Part shown: piece by piece, positions 1-7,642 of the stretch
Layout of the letters: each line of letters starts with the position of its first letter
Position numbering within the stretch: the first letter of the stretch is position 1
Assembly (NCBI GenBank): GCA_016302005.1
Contig: JAEDOK010000008.1
Location: 1-22,965 of the forward strand
Origin: Oscillospiraceae bacterium
Lineage (GTDB): Bacteria > Bacillota_A > Clostridia > Oscillospirales > Oscillospiraceae
Direction of reading: 5' to 3'
Length of the DNA: 22,965 bases
Program-made: the position numbers and the translations under genes
The notes under the pieces: generated by a model
Database searches by the model: none
Told to the model about the DNA's origin: nothing
Seen by the model: only the letters and a program-made list of their open reading frames with translations

Positions 1-557
1 TGCGGATTGACCGTCGTGGGCAGCGCGTTCAGCCGCGCATTCTCCGCCTTGCAGCGCTCAAGCCAGCGCAGCGTCCGTTCGACCGAGCGCTTGACATATT
101 CCCGCGGCGCAGGATTCTCGATGCACTCGTCAAAGGCCATGCAGATGTCCGAGCCGAGGTTCGACTGGATCTGCATACTCTCCTCCGGCCCCATGAAGAT
201 CTTCCGCCCGTCAAGATGCGAGGAGAAATACACACCCTCCTCCTTGATCTTGCGCAGACTTGCGAGCGAAAAGACCTGAAATCCGCCGGAATCCGTCAGA
301 ATCGGCCGGTTCCATGTCATAAACCTGTGCAATCCGCCGAGGTCATGCACCACCTGATCGCCGGGACGCAGATGCAGATGGTAGGTGTTCGACAGCTCGA
401 CCTGACAGCCGATGTTCTCCAGATCCTCCGCGCTCAGTGCGCCCTTGATCGCACCCTGCGTGCCGACGTTCATAAACACAGGCGTCTGCACCGTGCCGTG
501 CGCACAGGTGAACACGCCGCGACGCGCAGCACCCTCCGTTTTTAACAGTTCAAACAT
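1..557 (-). CDS. tgt: Queuine tRNA-ribosyltransferase (TGT), C-terminus cut by window edge
   Basis: TGT exchanges the guanine at tRNA position 34 for preQ1 (bacteria), the step before QueA. The first 185 codons are present and the rest lies left of base 1. Visible family motifs are [12 protein letters not shown] (residues 55-66), [11 protein letters not shown] (88-98, holding the active-site Asp) and DICMAFDEC (137-145, holding the second catalytic Asp). The zinc-binding C-terminal cysteines would be outside the window. The start is the ATG at 557, preceded by a GAGAGG Shine-Dalgarno. It begins 11 bp after the queA stop, so both are almost certainly co-transcribed. The identification is very secure because the catalytic motifs are intact. 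Confidence 0.97.
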   Translation of the reverse strand, partial: MFELLKTEGAARRGVFTCAHGTVQTPVFMNVGTQGAIKGALSAEDLENIGCQVELSNTYHLHLRPGDQVVHDLGGLHRFMTWNRPILTDSGGFQVFSLASLRKIKEEGVYFSSHLDGRKIFMGPEESMQIQSNLGSDICMAFDECIENPAPREYVKRSVERTLRWLERCKAENARLNALPTTVNP

Positions 558-568
558 AATTACCTCTC

Positions 569-1594
569 TCAGACGATCAGCATCGCATCGCCGAAGCTGA
601 AGAAGCGGTAGCGCTCCTTCACGGCCTCGCGGTAGGCGTGCATGACGTTATCGTAGCCCGCAAAGGCGGACACCAGCATGATGAGCGTGCTCTCCGGCAG
701 ATGAAAATTCGTGATGAGCGCGTCCATCGCCTTGAAGCGGTAGCCGGGATAGATGAAAATATCCGTCCACGCGGAGCGCTCTGCAAAGCTGCCGTCGTCG
801 TTTGCCAGCGATTCCAGCGTGCGGCACGAGGTCGTGCCGACACAGACGATCCGCCCGCCGTTATTTCGTGTATTGTTCAGAATTTCCGCTGTTTGCGCGG
901 AGATCATGCAGAATTCCGCGTGCATATGGTGCTCCGTCACGTCCTCGACCTTGACAGGCCGGAACGTTCCGAGACCGACGTGCAGCGTGACATAGGCAAG
1001 GCGGACGCCCTTGGCTGCGATTTTTTCCAGCAGCTCCTTCGTAAAGTGCAGGCCGGCGGTCGGTGCGGCAGCGGAGCCGACCACGCGGGAATAGACCGTC
1101 TGGTAGCGCTCGCCGTCAGCCAATTCCTCCTTGATATACGGCGGCAGCGGCATTTTGCCGAGCTGCTCCAAAATCTCAAGGAAGATGCCCTCATAATGGA
1201 AGCGGACGAGGCGGTTGCCGCTCTCCGCCTCCTGCTCGACCGTCGCCGTCAGCAGGCCGTCGCCGAACGAAAGCTCTGCACCGGCATGGAGCTTCCTGCC
1301 GGGCTTGACGAGGCACTCCCAGAGGCCGTCGCCCTTATCCGTCAGCAAAAGCACCTCCGCCGCGCCGCCGGACGGCACGCGGTGACCCAGAAGCCGTGCC
1401 GGAAGGACGCGCGAATCATTCATCACAAGGCAGTCGCCGGGCTGCAAATACTCAAGCACATTGGAAAAATGACGGTGCGCCAGCGCGCCGTCCGCCCGGT
1501 TCATCACCAGCAGGCGCGACGCGTCGCGCTGCGCAAGCGGCGTCTGCGCGATCAGCTCCTGCGGCAGATCATAGTAAAAATCGCTTGTTTTCAA
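569..1594 (-). CDS. queA: S-adenosylmethionine:tRNA ribosyltransferase-isomerase (QueA)
   Basis: QueA transfers and isomerises the ribosyl part of S-adenosylmethionine onto preQ1-modified tRNA, giving epoxyqueuosine. The protein is 341 residues, normal for the family, and starts [19 protein letters not shown]. Other family motifs are [38 protein letters not shown] and [10 protein letters not shown]. The start is taken as the TTG at 1594: the family N-terminus begins exactly there, and an upstream ATG at 1681 would add 29 unrelated residues and lie upstream of the promoter at 1629-1657. A purine-rich stretch (GAGAAAAAGA) just before the TTG may act as ribosome binding site. It is the first gene of the queA-tgt operon. 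Confidence 0.96.
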   Translation of the reverse strand: MKTSDFYYDLPQELIAQTPLAQRDASRLLVMNRADGALAHRHFSNVLEYLQPGDCLVMNDSRVLPARLLGHRVPSGGAAEVLLLTDKGDGLWECLVKPGRKLHAGAELSFGDGLLTATVEQEAESGNRLVRFHYEGIFLEILEQLGKMPLPPYIKEELADGERYQTVYSRVVGSAAAPTAGLHFTKELLEKIAAKGVRLAYVTLHVGLGTFRPVKVEDVTEHHMHAEFCMISAQTAEILNNTRNNGGRIVCVGTTSCRTLESLANDDGSFAERSAWTDIFIYPGYRFKAMDALITNFHLPESTLIMLVSAFAGYDNVMHAYREAVKERYRFFSFGDAMLIV

Positions 1595-1628
1595 TCTTTT
1601 TCTCACTTTCCCGCAAAAATCACATTGT

Positions 1629-1657
1629 ATTATACCCCATTGTGCCATGAATTGCAA
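1629..1657 (-). promoter_or_regulatory. Sigma-A-type promoter of queA-tgt
   Basis: On the minus strand a -35 box TTGCAA (1652-1657) and a perfect -10 box TATAAT (1629-1634) are separated by exactly 17 bp. It points leftward into queA, with the start codon about 35 bp beyond the -10 box. Confidence 0.8.
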
Positions 1658-1705
1658 GCACTCCGGCGACAAAAGCGGCATAGAATGGCACGGAGGTGCT
1701 CAAAA

Positions 1706-2590
1706 ATGGCTCAACCGCTGTTTACCGGCGTCGCAACCGCTGTTGTGACGCCGTTTCGTGATAACCGCCTCGACCTTGAGGCGTTTGCGCAGCTTTTGTC
1801 GCAGCAGACGGATGCCGGTATTGACGCGATCGTCGTCTGCGGCACGACCGGTGAGGCGTCCACCCTCATGGTGGAGGAAAAGGCGACGCTCTGGCGTCAG
1901 GCAGCAGAACTCTTACACGGCAAGGCGCTGCTGATCGCAGGCGTCGGGACGAACGACACGCGCACTTCACTTGGCTTGGCGCGTCTTGCGCGCGACTGCA
2001 GCGCACAGGCGCTGCTCGCCGTCACGCCATACTATAATAAATGTTCGCAGGAGGGGCTTGCGCTGCACTATGAGGCGATAGCCGACGCGACCGAGCTGCC
2101 GCTTATCACCTACAACGTCCCATCGCGCACCGGTGTAGATCTGAAGCCGGAGACCTGCGCCCGTCTGATGCGCCATCCGCGCATTGCAGGCGTCAAGGAA
2201 GCCGGCGGCAGCATCACCCGTGTCGCACAGCTCCGCGCCCGCTGCGGCGACGGCTTCCCGGTCTGGTGCGGCAACGACGATCAGACCGTCGCCATGATGT
2301 CACTGGGTGCTGCCGGCGTCGTGTCCGTTCTCTCCAACGTCTGTCCCCGCGCCGTCAAGGACATGACGGACGCCTGCCTGCGCGGAGATTTCAAAGCCTC
2401 CGCTGCCATTCAGCTTGCCTTCCTCCCGCTGATCGAAGCGCTGTTTTCGGACGTGAACCCCATCCCGGTCAAGGCCGCGCTGTCGCTGCTCGGCGTTTGC
2501 AGCGACGAGGTGCGTCTGCCGCTGAGCCCGATGTCACCTGCGATGAAGGATCGTCTTCTTGACGCACTCGATGTCTGCGGCCTCGTTTAG
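1706..2590 (+). CDS. dapA: 4-hydroxy-tetrahydrodipicolinate synthase (DapA)
   Basis: DapA condenses pyruvate with aspartate semialdehyde, the first committed step to diaminopimelate, lysine and spore dipicolinate. The 294-residue TIM-barrel protein has normal length. Visible are the GTTGE loop (residues 46-50), TPYYNK (107-112), the catalytic Tyr in ITYNVPSRTG (Tyr136) and the Schiff-base lysine in GVKEAGG (Lys164). The ATG at 1706 is chosen because GGAGGT lies 9 bp upstream and the family N-terminus starts here; the open frame runs much further upstream but that part is antisense to queA. It stands alone, divergent from queA-tgt, and is followed by a hairpin terminator. Confidence 0.96.
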   Translation: MAQPLFTGVATAVVTPFRDNRLDLEAFAQLLSQQTDAGIDAIVVCGTTGEASTLMVEEKATLWRQAAELLHGKALLIAGVGTNDTRTSLGLARLARDCSAQALLAVTPYYNKCSQEGLALHYEAIADATELPLITYNVPSRTGVDLKPETCARLMRHPRIAGVKEAGGSITRVAQLRARCGDGFPVWCGNDDQTVAMMSLGAAGVVSVLSNVCPRAVKDMTDACLRGDFKASAAIQLAFLPLIEALFSDVNPIPVKAALSLLGVCSDEVRLPLSPMSPAMKDRLLDALDVCGLV

Positions 2591-2610
2591 TGCAGCCGCT
2601 TTTTGTCAAA

Positions 2611-2646
2611 AGAGCCTCCCGTTTTCGCACGAAAACAGGAGGCTCT
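2611..2646. terminator. Bidirectional hairpin terminator between convergent genes
   Basis: Arms AGAGCCTCC (2611-2619) and GGAGGCTCT (2638-2646) pair perfectly. An inner stem GTTTTC/GAAAAC closes on a GCAC loop after one C-A mismatch. It sits between dapA and the convergent acyltransferase gene. T-runs on either side are short, so strength is uncertain. Confidence 0.7.
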
Positions 2647-2648
2647 GT

Positions 2649-3497
2649 TCATTTCTGCGTCGTGTAGACCAGAGGGATGCCGTACACCGACTCGTACGTC
2701 TCGCGGAAGAAGTCAAAATTCTCGCGGCTGAGCTTTTCGCGTGCGGCAATACGCCCGACGGACGTATCGGGATAGATCGGCTTGCCGATGTGCGGCGTGT
2801 ATTCCTGCACAGGAAAGCCGTCCGAGCCGATATACTCGCTGTCCTTCAGCGTGATAAAGCACGGAACGACCGGCACCTGATTCTTGACCGCCATGTCGAA
2901 CGCACCCGGCTTTAAGGGCTTGGGCTTTCTGTAATTCCACCACATACTCTGCTCCGGGTAGATCAGCACGCAGTTTCCCTCCGAAAGCGCCCGGCTCACC
3001 GCACGCAGGAGCTTTTTCATCGTCTCCATGTTGGAGCTAAGCGGCAGCGTGTTGCAGTGGCGCATCAGGAAGCCGTAAAAGCCGCCAAATGCGGTATAGT
3101 TCCCCTCGCGGATGATGCGGTACATCCGTTTTTTATGATGGGAGGCATCAAAAACGCGCTGCATGACAAAGCTGTCGAGCGGGTTGAAGTGATTGCAGGT
3201 GATGATCGCACCGCCCTTGACCTGCGTCAGATTCTCCACGCCGACGGGTTTGCGGAGAATGACCTGCTTTTTGAGCTGCGCGACGCCCAGAAAGGTGTAT
3301 GCTGCAAGGAACGCCGCCTCGCGCTGCACCGCACCCCAGATGCCCTTGTCCAAGTATTCGATCTCGTCCGGCATAAGGACTCTGCTCTCGGGATCGTCCT
3401 CAACGTCGACGTCAAACTTTCCCGCCCGTTCATATTCCGCGATCTTTTGCAGCACGGCGAGACGGTCCGCCGCCTGCGGCACATCTCTCCGTCTCAT
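2649..3497 (-). CDS. PlsC-like 1-acylglycerol-phosphate-type acyltransferase (fourth gene of lipid operon)
   Basis: A 282-residue member of the LPLAT/PlsC superfamily, which moves acyl chains from a thioester donor to a hydroxyl on a membrane lipid. The catalytic HX4D motif is NHFNPLD (residues 102-108), the acceptor-binding block is LIYPEQSMWW (178-187), and a late PIYPDTSV motif is shared with the acyltransferase at 5255-6052. About 60 charged residues precede the domain. The ATG at 3497 overlaps the stop of the upstream GT8 gene as ATGA, which fixes the start; a longer frame to 3683 is antisense-like and unlikely. It is the last of four translationally coupled genes. The substrate is unknown; an acylated glycolipid or glycosylated phosphatidate derivative is an inference. 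Confidence 0.88.
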   Translation of the reverse strand: MRRRDVPQAADRLAVLQKIAEYERAGKFDVDVEDDPESRVLMPDEIEYLDKGIWGAVQREAAFLAAYTFLGVAQLKKQVILRKPVGVENLTQVKGGAIITCNHFNPLDSFVMQRVFDASHHKKRMYRIIREGNYTAFGGFYGFLMRHCNTLPLSSNMETMKKLLRAVSRALSEGNCVLIYPEQSMWWNYRKPKPLKPGAFDMAVKNQVPVVPCFITLKDSEYIGSDGFPVQEYTPHIGKPIYPDTSVGRIAAREKLSRENFDFFRETYESVYGIPLVYTTQK

Positions 3498-4441
3498 TGC
3501 GGCAGAAGATGGCGAATTTTCCGGTGGATGCGGGCATTTTCCACACGGTCGGTCGCCTGTTCGCGTGCAAGCACCAGCAGGTTCTGCGTCTCCGAGGCGG
3601 ACTTGATCCGCTGCTGCTCGGAATAGCCGCGCCGCACGGCATGAACGTCCGCGGCATAGGCGCAGCGGTCGGCATAATGCCAAAACAGGCCGCCATAGGG
3701 CACGCCGTCCTTGTGCCAGGGCTTGTTGTCCAGATTAAAGTGGACGAGCTTCGTCTCCGGCGTTTCCGCCTCAAAGGGCATGGTGTTCCACTCCGTACCC
3801 AGCAGCACCGTCCGATCCTTGCAGATCACATTCAGATAATCCTGATCCTGCGCGACCGTGAACTTGACCGCATCGAGCAGCGAGAGGAATACCCGCTGGA
3901 AGTCATATTCGCGCATGGCGCGCAGATTCATCAGCAGCACGCCGGCGTTAAAATACGATTGGCAGCTGTCAAGCCCGACGCGGTTCGTCGCATACAGGCG
4001 CAGGCTCTCCTCTCGCTGGATAAAGGTGTCGGGAATCGCCGCCGCCAGATGGTCGCCCAGCTCCGTGTCATAAAGCTGCGAGATGTCGCCCTGAATGACC
4101 AGATCGCTGTCCAGATAGAGCGCACGGTCAAGCGACGGGAACAGGTCGGGAATGAACAGGCGGTAATACGTCGTGCGGGAATAGTAGTCGCGGGTATGCA
4201 AACGGGCGGAAAACGCCTCCACCGTCGTGGTAATGTCAAGAAATTCGACCGAGAAGCAGCCGCCGTCAAAGGCCCGCGTGATGCGTGTGATATTCTCTGC
4301 GGATACTCCCGTGTGAAGAATGTGAAGAAAATAGCGCCGGTTCGGGTCGCAGTTTGTCCGCATGGATTCCAGCGTCACGGCCAGAAACGGGACATAGGCA
4401 TCATCACAGGAAAAAAACAACTGTACATCAGACTGATTCAT
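3494..4441 (-). CDS. Glycosyltransferase family 8 protein (third gene of lipid operon)
   Basis: A 315-residue GT8 enzyme, a retaining, metal-dependent family that uses UDP-sugars (commonly glucose or galactose). The DxD motif is YLDSD (109-113), followed by YFNAGVLLMNL (163-173), QDQDYLN (198-204) and a C-terminal HFNLDNKPW (234-242), matching the HxxGxxKPW-type signature of the family. No signal peptide or membrane helix is visible, so it is likely cytoplasmic or peripheral. Its start overlaps the preceding GT8 gene by 14 bp and its stop overlaps the next acyltransferase by 4 bp. The sugar and acceptor cannot be read from sequence; the neighbours suggest a lipid acceptor. Confidence 0.9.
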   Translation of the reverse strand: MNQSDVQLFFSCDDAYVPFLAVTLESMRTNCDPNRRYFLHILHTGVSAENITRITRAFDGGCFSVEFLDITTTVEAFSARLHTRDYYSRTTYYRLFIPDLFPSLDRALYLDSDLVIQGDISQLYDTELGDHLAAAIPDTFIQREESLRLYATNRVGLDSCQSYFNAGVLLMNLRAMREYDFQRVFLSLLDAVKFTVAQDQDYLNVICKDRTVLLGTEWNTMPFEAETPETKLVHFNLDNKPWHKDGVPYGGLFWHYADRCAYAADVHAVRRGYSEQQRIKSASETQNLLVLAREQATDRVENARIHRKIRHLLPQ

Positions 4442-5258
4442 TTTGAAAGCTCTCCTTGAGTGTTACATATTCCTCCAGCACATCGTCAAAGCAGGTATAG
4501 CCGAATTTGTTGTGCACCCGCTCGATGTGCCACTGTTTGACATTCTCCGTATGCGGATAGGGCAAGTAAAACAGACGCTTGGAAAAATGCCGCACGACCG
4601 TGCTCCGATACAGAAACTTTTGATCGTTAAAACGGTGCGGCAGTACCTTTCGCCGCATCGTCGAACGGATCAGCGCGGACTGATCGGCAAACGTCAGCTT
4701 CTTCGTCCGCAGGAGCGCACGCGCCTTTTCAAAAATGCCGGTTTCGCGGCACTTTTCCATGTTAAACAGCAGCACGCCTGCGTTGATGTAGTTTGGCTGG
4801 ATCAGGAATCTTCCGTAATGGTCACGCGCAGCGGCATATTCAACGTCACGCACGTCAATGTCATACAAAAGCCCGACGTCCTTGTTCAGCATCACATCGG
4901 CATCCAGATACAGCAGCTTCTCCGGCATGGGCAGAAGATCCGCCAGCAGGCGCAGCAGGGTGTACGGCGAGCAATAACAGCCCTCGTTCGCGTTCTGCCG
5001 CAGATGCGTTTCGTAAAGCTCCGTGACGTCAGTGAGCTTTACACAGGTCTGCGGATTGTGGCGGCGGAGTGCCTGCTCAAGAAACACCGCGTGTGCAGCG
5101 GTAAGCGGTGTGTAGTTCTCTGCCACGCGCGTCAGCTCCATCGTAAAAAGATGGATCGTCAGCGGACGCGGCGTCTCCAGGCGACGCACGACAGACAGCG
5201 CCGAGGTCAGTACGCCATCAAAGACGCCCTCATTGCCGCAGTAAAGAATATGGATCAT
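4428..5258 (-). CDS. Glycosyltransferase family 8 protein (second gene of lipid operon)
   Basis: A 276-residue GT8 protein that differs clearly from its neighbour at 3494-4441. The metal/nucleotide-sugar motif is LYLDADV (116-122) and the family block NYINAGVLLFNM is at 156-167, followed by ADQSALI. The usual C-terminal KPW is not obvious; KQWHIERVHNKF occurs in that region, so the C-terminal signature is degenerate. The ATG at 5258 overlaps the upstream acyltransferase stop as ATGA. Two different GT8 enzymes in one coupled operon suggest two successive sugar additions, or one sugar and one regulatory role; this is inference. Confidence 0.88.
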   Translation of the reverse strand: MIHILYCGNEGVFDGVLTSALSVVRRLETPRPLTIHLFTMELTRVAENYTPLTAAHAVFLEQALRRHNPQTCVKLTDVTELYETHLRQNANEGCYCSPYTLLRLLADLLPMPEKLLYLDADVMLNKDVGLLYDIDVRDVEYAAARDHYGRFLIQPNYINAGVLLFNMEKCRETGIFEKARALLRTKKLTFADQSALIRSTMRRKVLPHRFNDQKFLYRSTVVRHFSKRLFYLPYPHTENVKQWHIERVHNKFGYTCFDDVLEEYVTLKESFQNESV

Positions 5259-6052
5259 TCGTCCTCACCTCGCTTCACATAGCGGATGTATTCGCAGTCA
5301 CTCAGTGCGCTGCGCTGCTTCATGGCAGCATAGATCCGGTCACGCAGCTCCTGCGCACGTTCACGCGGCGCGACCGACGTGTCAGGATAGAACGGCCCGT
5401 CCAAATAGACAACAGCCTTCGGCTTTTTCCCCGCTCCGCGGGACTGATAGGTCGTCGTCATGGCGAAGCTGGGCGCGTTGTACTCCACGGGATATTTCAT
5501 GGACGTCGCGGGGAAGTCGCGGATGTCCGTATAAAACGGCCAAATGTGCGCTTCCGGGTAGATCGTGACGCACTTGCCCTGAAGGATGCGCTTTTCTACC
5601 GCGTTCTTGAAATTACGCATTGCTTTCAGGTTCGACGGCAGCGGAAGCGCTCCGAGATAAGGCGTCACTCTGCCCAAATACGGCATGGAGACATTGTTCG
5701 GGTGTACGATAACGTATACGCTTTTCGGAAACACCGCCATCGTCGGCAGAAACGCGTCTGCAATTTCCTGCGTGTGGTTTGCATAGAGAAAAAAGCCCTC
5801 TTTTCTCGCAGCTTTCAGAACACGGCGGTTTTTCACGCGAAAGCGAAGGGTCGCCTTGCAGTAAAGGTACGCAAACGGAGTGGCGATCAGGCGATAGCTC
5901 AACCAGCGCAGGATGCTCCACCCCGGCTCACGACGCAAATAGCGGTAGTTTTCGTCGATCCGCTTCGGCGTGATCTGCGCGGTCGAGAACTCATCGCTGC
6001 GCTCATCGCTGTAGTAAATGGTCTTAACCGGAACGGTTCCGGATCCTTTCAT
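5255..6052 (-). CDS. PlsC-like acyltransferase with HX5D spacing (first gene of lipid operon)
   Basis: A 265-residue LPLAT-superfamily acyltransferase. The active-site block reads ANHTQEIADAF: His93 and Asp99 have five residues between them rather than the canonical four. The second block is TIYPEAHIWPF (164-173) and the C-terminal part has FYPDTSV, as in the acyltransferase at 2649-3497. A hydrophobic stretch at about 47-66 may anchor it to the membrane. The start is the ATG at 6052, preceded by a strong AGGAGG; the frame is open to 6367 but that would pass through the promoter at 6130-6158. It leads the four-gene operon. Substrate unknown. Confidence 0.85.
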   Translation of the reverse strand: MKGSGTVPVKTIYYSDERSDEFSTAQITPKRIDENYRYLRREPGWSILRWLSYRLIATPFAYLYCKATLRFRVKNRRVLKAARKEGFFLYANHTQEIADAFLPTMAVFPKSVYVIVHPNNVSMPYLGRVTPYLGALPLPSNLKAMRNFKNAVEKRILQGKCVTIYPEAHIWPFYTDIRDFPATSMKYPVEYNAPSFAMTTTYQSRGAGKKPKAVVYLDGPFYPDTSVAPRERAQELRDRIYAAMKQRSALSDCEYIRYVKRGEDE

Positions 6053-6129
6053 AGGAAAGCCTCCTGCGTTTTTTGCCACCGGAACGTTGCGAATTTTTGC
6101 CGTGCAGAGCGCTCGCGCGTGTGTCCCAT

Positions 6130-6158
6130 ACTGTACCCTTTTATGGCGAATTTTGCAA
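6130..6158 (-). promoter_or_regulatory. Probable promoter of the acyltransferase/GT8 operon
   Basis: Minus strand: -35 TTGCAA (6153-6158), 17-bp spacer, -10 TACAGT (6130-6135). It points to the acyltransferase start at 6052 and has the same -35 box as the queA promoter. Confidence 0.6.
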
Positions 6159-6240
6159 GAGAACCTGAAAAAATCACACTCCACAATTCTGTACCGCTCT
6201 CCGAGATTCGATTTTTGCGCAGCGAGAATTCCGGAAATCA

Positions 6241-6259
6241 ATTCCCGGAAAGCGGGAAT
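6241..6259. promoter_or_regulatory. Perfect inverted repeat between divergent promoters (possible operator)
   Basis: Arms ATTCCCG (6241-6247) and CGGGAAT (6253-6259) flank a 5-base spacer. GAGAATTCCG and GGAATTCCGAGAAT sequences repeat on both sides (6223-6270). It lies in the 330-bp gap 6053-6382 between the lipid operon and the HTH regulator, upstream of both promoters, a usual place for a regulator site. Confidence 0.4.
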
Positions 6260-6292
6260 TCCGAGAATCCGAATATTTTTTATCAAAAACCC

Positions 6293-6321
6293 TTGATTTT
6301 CCCTTAAAATTGTGATAAACT
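6293..6321 (+). promoter_or_regulatory. Probable promoter of the XRE-type regulator
   Basis: -35 TTGATT (6293-6298), 17-bp spacer, -10 TAAACT (6316-6321), about 60 bp before the ATG at 6383. An overlapping reading with an extended -10 (TG at 6312 region) is also possible. Confidence 0.5.
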
Positions 6322-6382
6322 CAGTCGCATCGGAATTATGTATCAAACAGACACATTTTAATGACATTTTAAGGTAACAGAA

Positions 6383-6988
6383 ATGGAGAATATCAAAGAA
6401 ATCGTTCGTGAAAACTTAGTGATGCTTCGCAAGGAGCACAAACTGACCCAAATTGAGTTGTCGCAAAAGATCGGTTACTCCGACAAGGCCATCTCCCGCT
6501 GGGAGACCGGCGAGGTCACACCCGACGTCGAAACGCTTAATGCCCTCGCCGAGCTTTACGGTATCCCGATCTCAACCCTTTTCGAGAAGTATACACCGGA
6601 GCGTCCGGCGGTAGTCGAAGCGCGTCTTCAAATCGCGCAAAAGATTGCGGTCACACTGCTGGGAATCGTCTGCATCTGGTTCTTTGCCATCATCGGTTAC
6701 AGCCGTTTGGGTATGTTCTTTCACGGAAAGAACTGGCTCGTTTTCATCTGGGCCATTCCCCTGTCCTTCGCGGTGTGCATCTATTTCAACGAAAAATGGG
6801 GCAAGCGCCTGTTCACTCTGGTTTTTTCTTCTGCCCTGTGCTGGACACTTCTGGTCGCGATCTATCTGCAATTTGTCGAATTCAACACTTTTATGACTTT
6901 TGTCTCCGGCGTGCCGATCCAAATCGGTATCATTCTGCTGGCTTTCATCCGTCCGTCCGGGAAAAAGGATAACAGAGATTACCGGTAA
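6383..6988 (+). CDS. XRE-family HTH protein with four-helix membrane domain
   Basis: A 201-residue protein. Residues about 9-63 form an XRE/Cro-type helix-turn-helix (KLTQIELSQKIGYSDKAISR, then WETGEVTPDVETLNALAELY). After a short linker, residues about 86-195 contain four hydrophobic segments, starting IAVTLLGIVCIWFFAIIG, NWLVFIWAIPLSFAVCIYF, LFTLVFSSALCWTLLVAIYL and VPIQIGIILLAFI. This architecture suggests a membrane-tethered transcription regulator. AAGG precedes the ATG. It is divergent from the acyltransferase/GT8 operon across a 330-bp gap with a palindrome, so control of that operon and of itself, perhaps in response to membrane state, is a reasonable inference but not shown. Confidence 0.85.
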   Translation: MENIKEIVRENLVMLRKEHKLTQIELSQKIGYSDKAISRWETGEVTPDVETLNALAELYGIPISTLFEKYTPERPAVVEARLQIAQKIAVTLLGIVCIWFFAIIGYSRLGMFFHGKNWLVFIWAIPLSFAVCIYFNEKWGKRLFTLVFSSALCWTLLVAIYLQFVEFNTFMTFVSGVPIQIGIILLAFIRPSGKKDNRDYR

Positions 6989-7013
6989 CCTGCACACATT
7001 ATAAATACTGCAA

Positions 7014-7062
7014 CAGGCCGCCTGCTGCGTGGGGTTTTCCCGCTGCAGGCGGCCTGCTTTTT
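7014..7062 (+). terminator. Intrinsic terminator of the HTH gene
   Basis: Arms CAGGCCGCCTGC (7014-7025) and GCAGGCGGCCTG (7045-7056) pair perfectly over 12 bp and are followed by C and five T (7058-7062). Confidence 0.92.
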
Positions 7063-7241
7063 CCGTTGCAGATCTGTTTTCAGAATTTAACATCAATATT
7101 CGCACAAAAGTCGGTGAAACTACGACCGTGGCATCAGTGTTCGATTCTGTCGAAGCCGCGTTTCCACATCGCGCTGCGAAGGATATGTGCTTCGGCGCAG
7201 CGAACACCCGTGACACAAATCGACAAAAGGAGATGGAAAAC

Positions 7242-7436
7242 ATGAAGAGCAACAACCAGATCAACATTCCGGAAGCGCGTGAAGCGATGGACAAGTTCAA
7301 GATGGAGGCTGCGAGCGAAGTCGGCGTCAACCTGAAGCAGGGCTACAACGGCGACCTCACCTCCCGCGAGGCCGGCTCCGTCGGCGGCCAGATGGTCAAG
7401 AGAATGATCGAGGCTTACGAGCGCAACCTGAAGTGA
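7242..7436 (+). CDS. Alpha/beta-type small acid-soluble spore protein
   Basis: A 64-residue protein of the alpha/beta SASP family, which coats spore DNA, changes its conformation and protects it from UV damage until cleaved by the GPR protease at germination. Family blocks are EVGVNLKQGYNGDLTSREAG and SVGGQMVKRMI; the GPR-type cleavage context precedes EVGV. The start is the ATG at 7242, because AAAAGGAG is 9 bp upstream; the ATG at 7233 abuts the same Shine-Dalgarno and is too close. No clear sigma-G promoter was recognised in 7063-7241. It has its own terminator. Its presence implies a spore-forming host. Confidence 0.95.
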   Translation: MKSNNQINIPEAREAMDKFKMEAASEVGVNLKQGYNGDLTSREAGSVGGQMVKRMIEAYERNLK

Positions 7437-7451
7437 TCCCAATTTCGGCAG

Positions 7452-7485
7452 GGCCGCGGCGCATTCACGCCGCGGCCTCATTTTT
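7452..7485 (+). terminator. Intrinsic terminator of the SASP gene
   Basis: Arms GGCCGCGGCG (7452-7461) and CGCCGCGGCC (7468-7477) pair perfectly around a CATTCA loop, followed by TCA and five T (7481-7485). Confidence 0.93.
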
Positions 7486-7642
7486 CTGCGCACCGTCGGC
7501 TCACGTTGAGCAGTTTGCACAATGTTTCGCAGATTATTCTGTGGAAAGAGCCAAATTACATGATATATTTCTGATTTTCCTTGCAAAACCGCCTCATTTC
7601 TATTACGCTATGATTAGTATTTTTACAGAAAGGCGTGAGGAA

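Noticed and set aside
638..1705. 356-codon upstream extension of the dapA frame
   Set aside because: It is antisense to queA, precedes the dapA ribosome binding site and has no DapA homology.
3497..4459. 320-codon plus-strand frame opposite the GT8 gene
   Set aside because: Shadow of a motif-confirmed GT8 gene.
7063..7241. Sigma-G promoter before the SASP gene
   Set aside because: No pair of boxes close to the sigma-G consensus with right spacing could be picked out with confidence.
6572..7330. 252-codon minus-strand frame opposite the HTH gene
   Set aside because: It reads through the HTH terminator and the SASP gene and has no recognisable domain.
7486..7642. Purine riboswitch before the permease
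   Set aside because: The conserved purine aptamer core (TATAA...GTCTAC and paired stems) was not seen.
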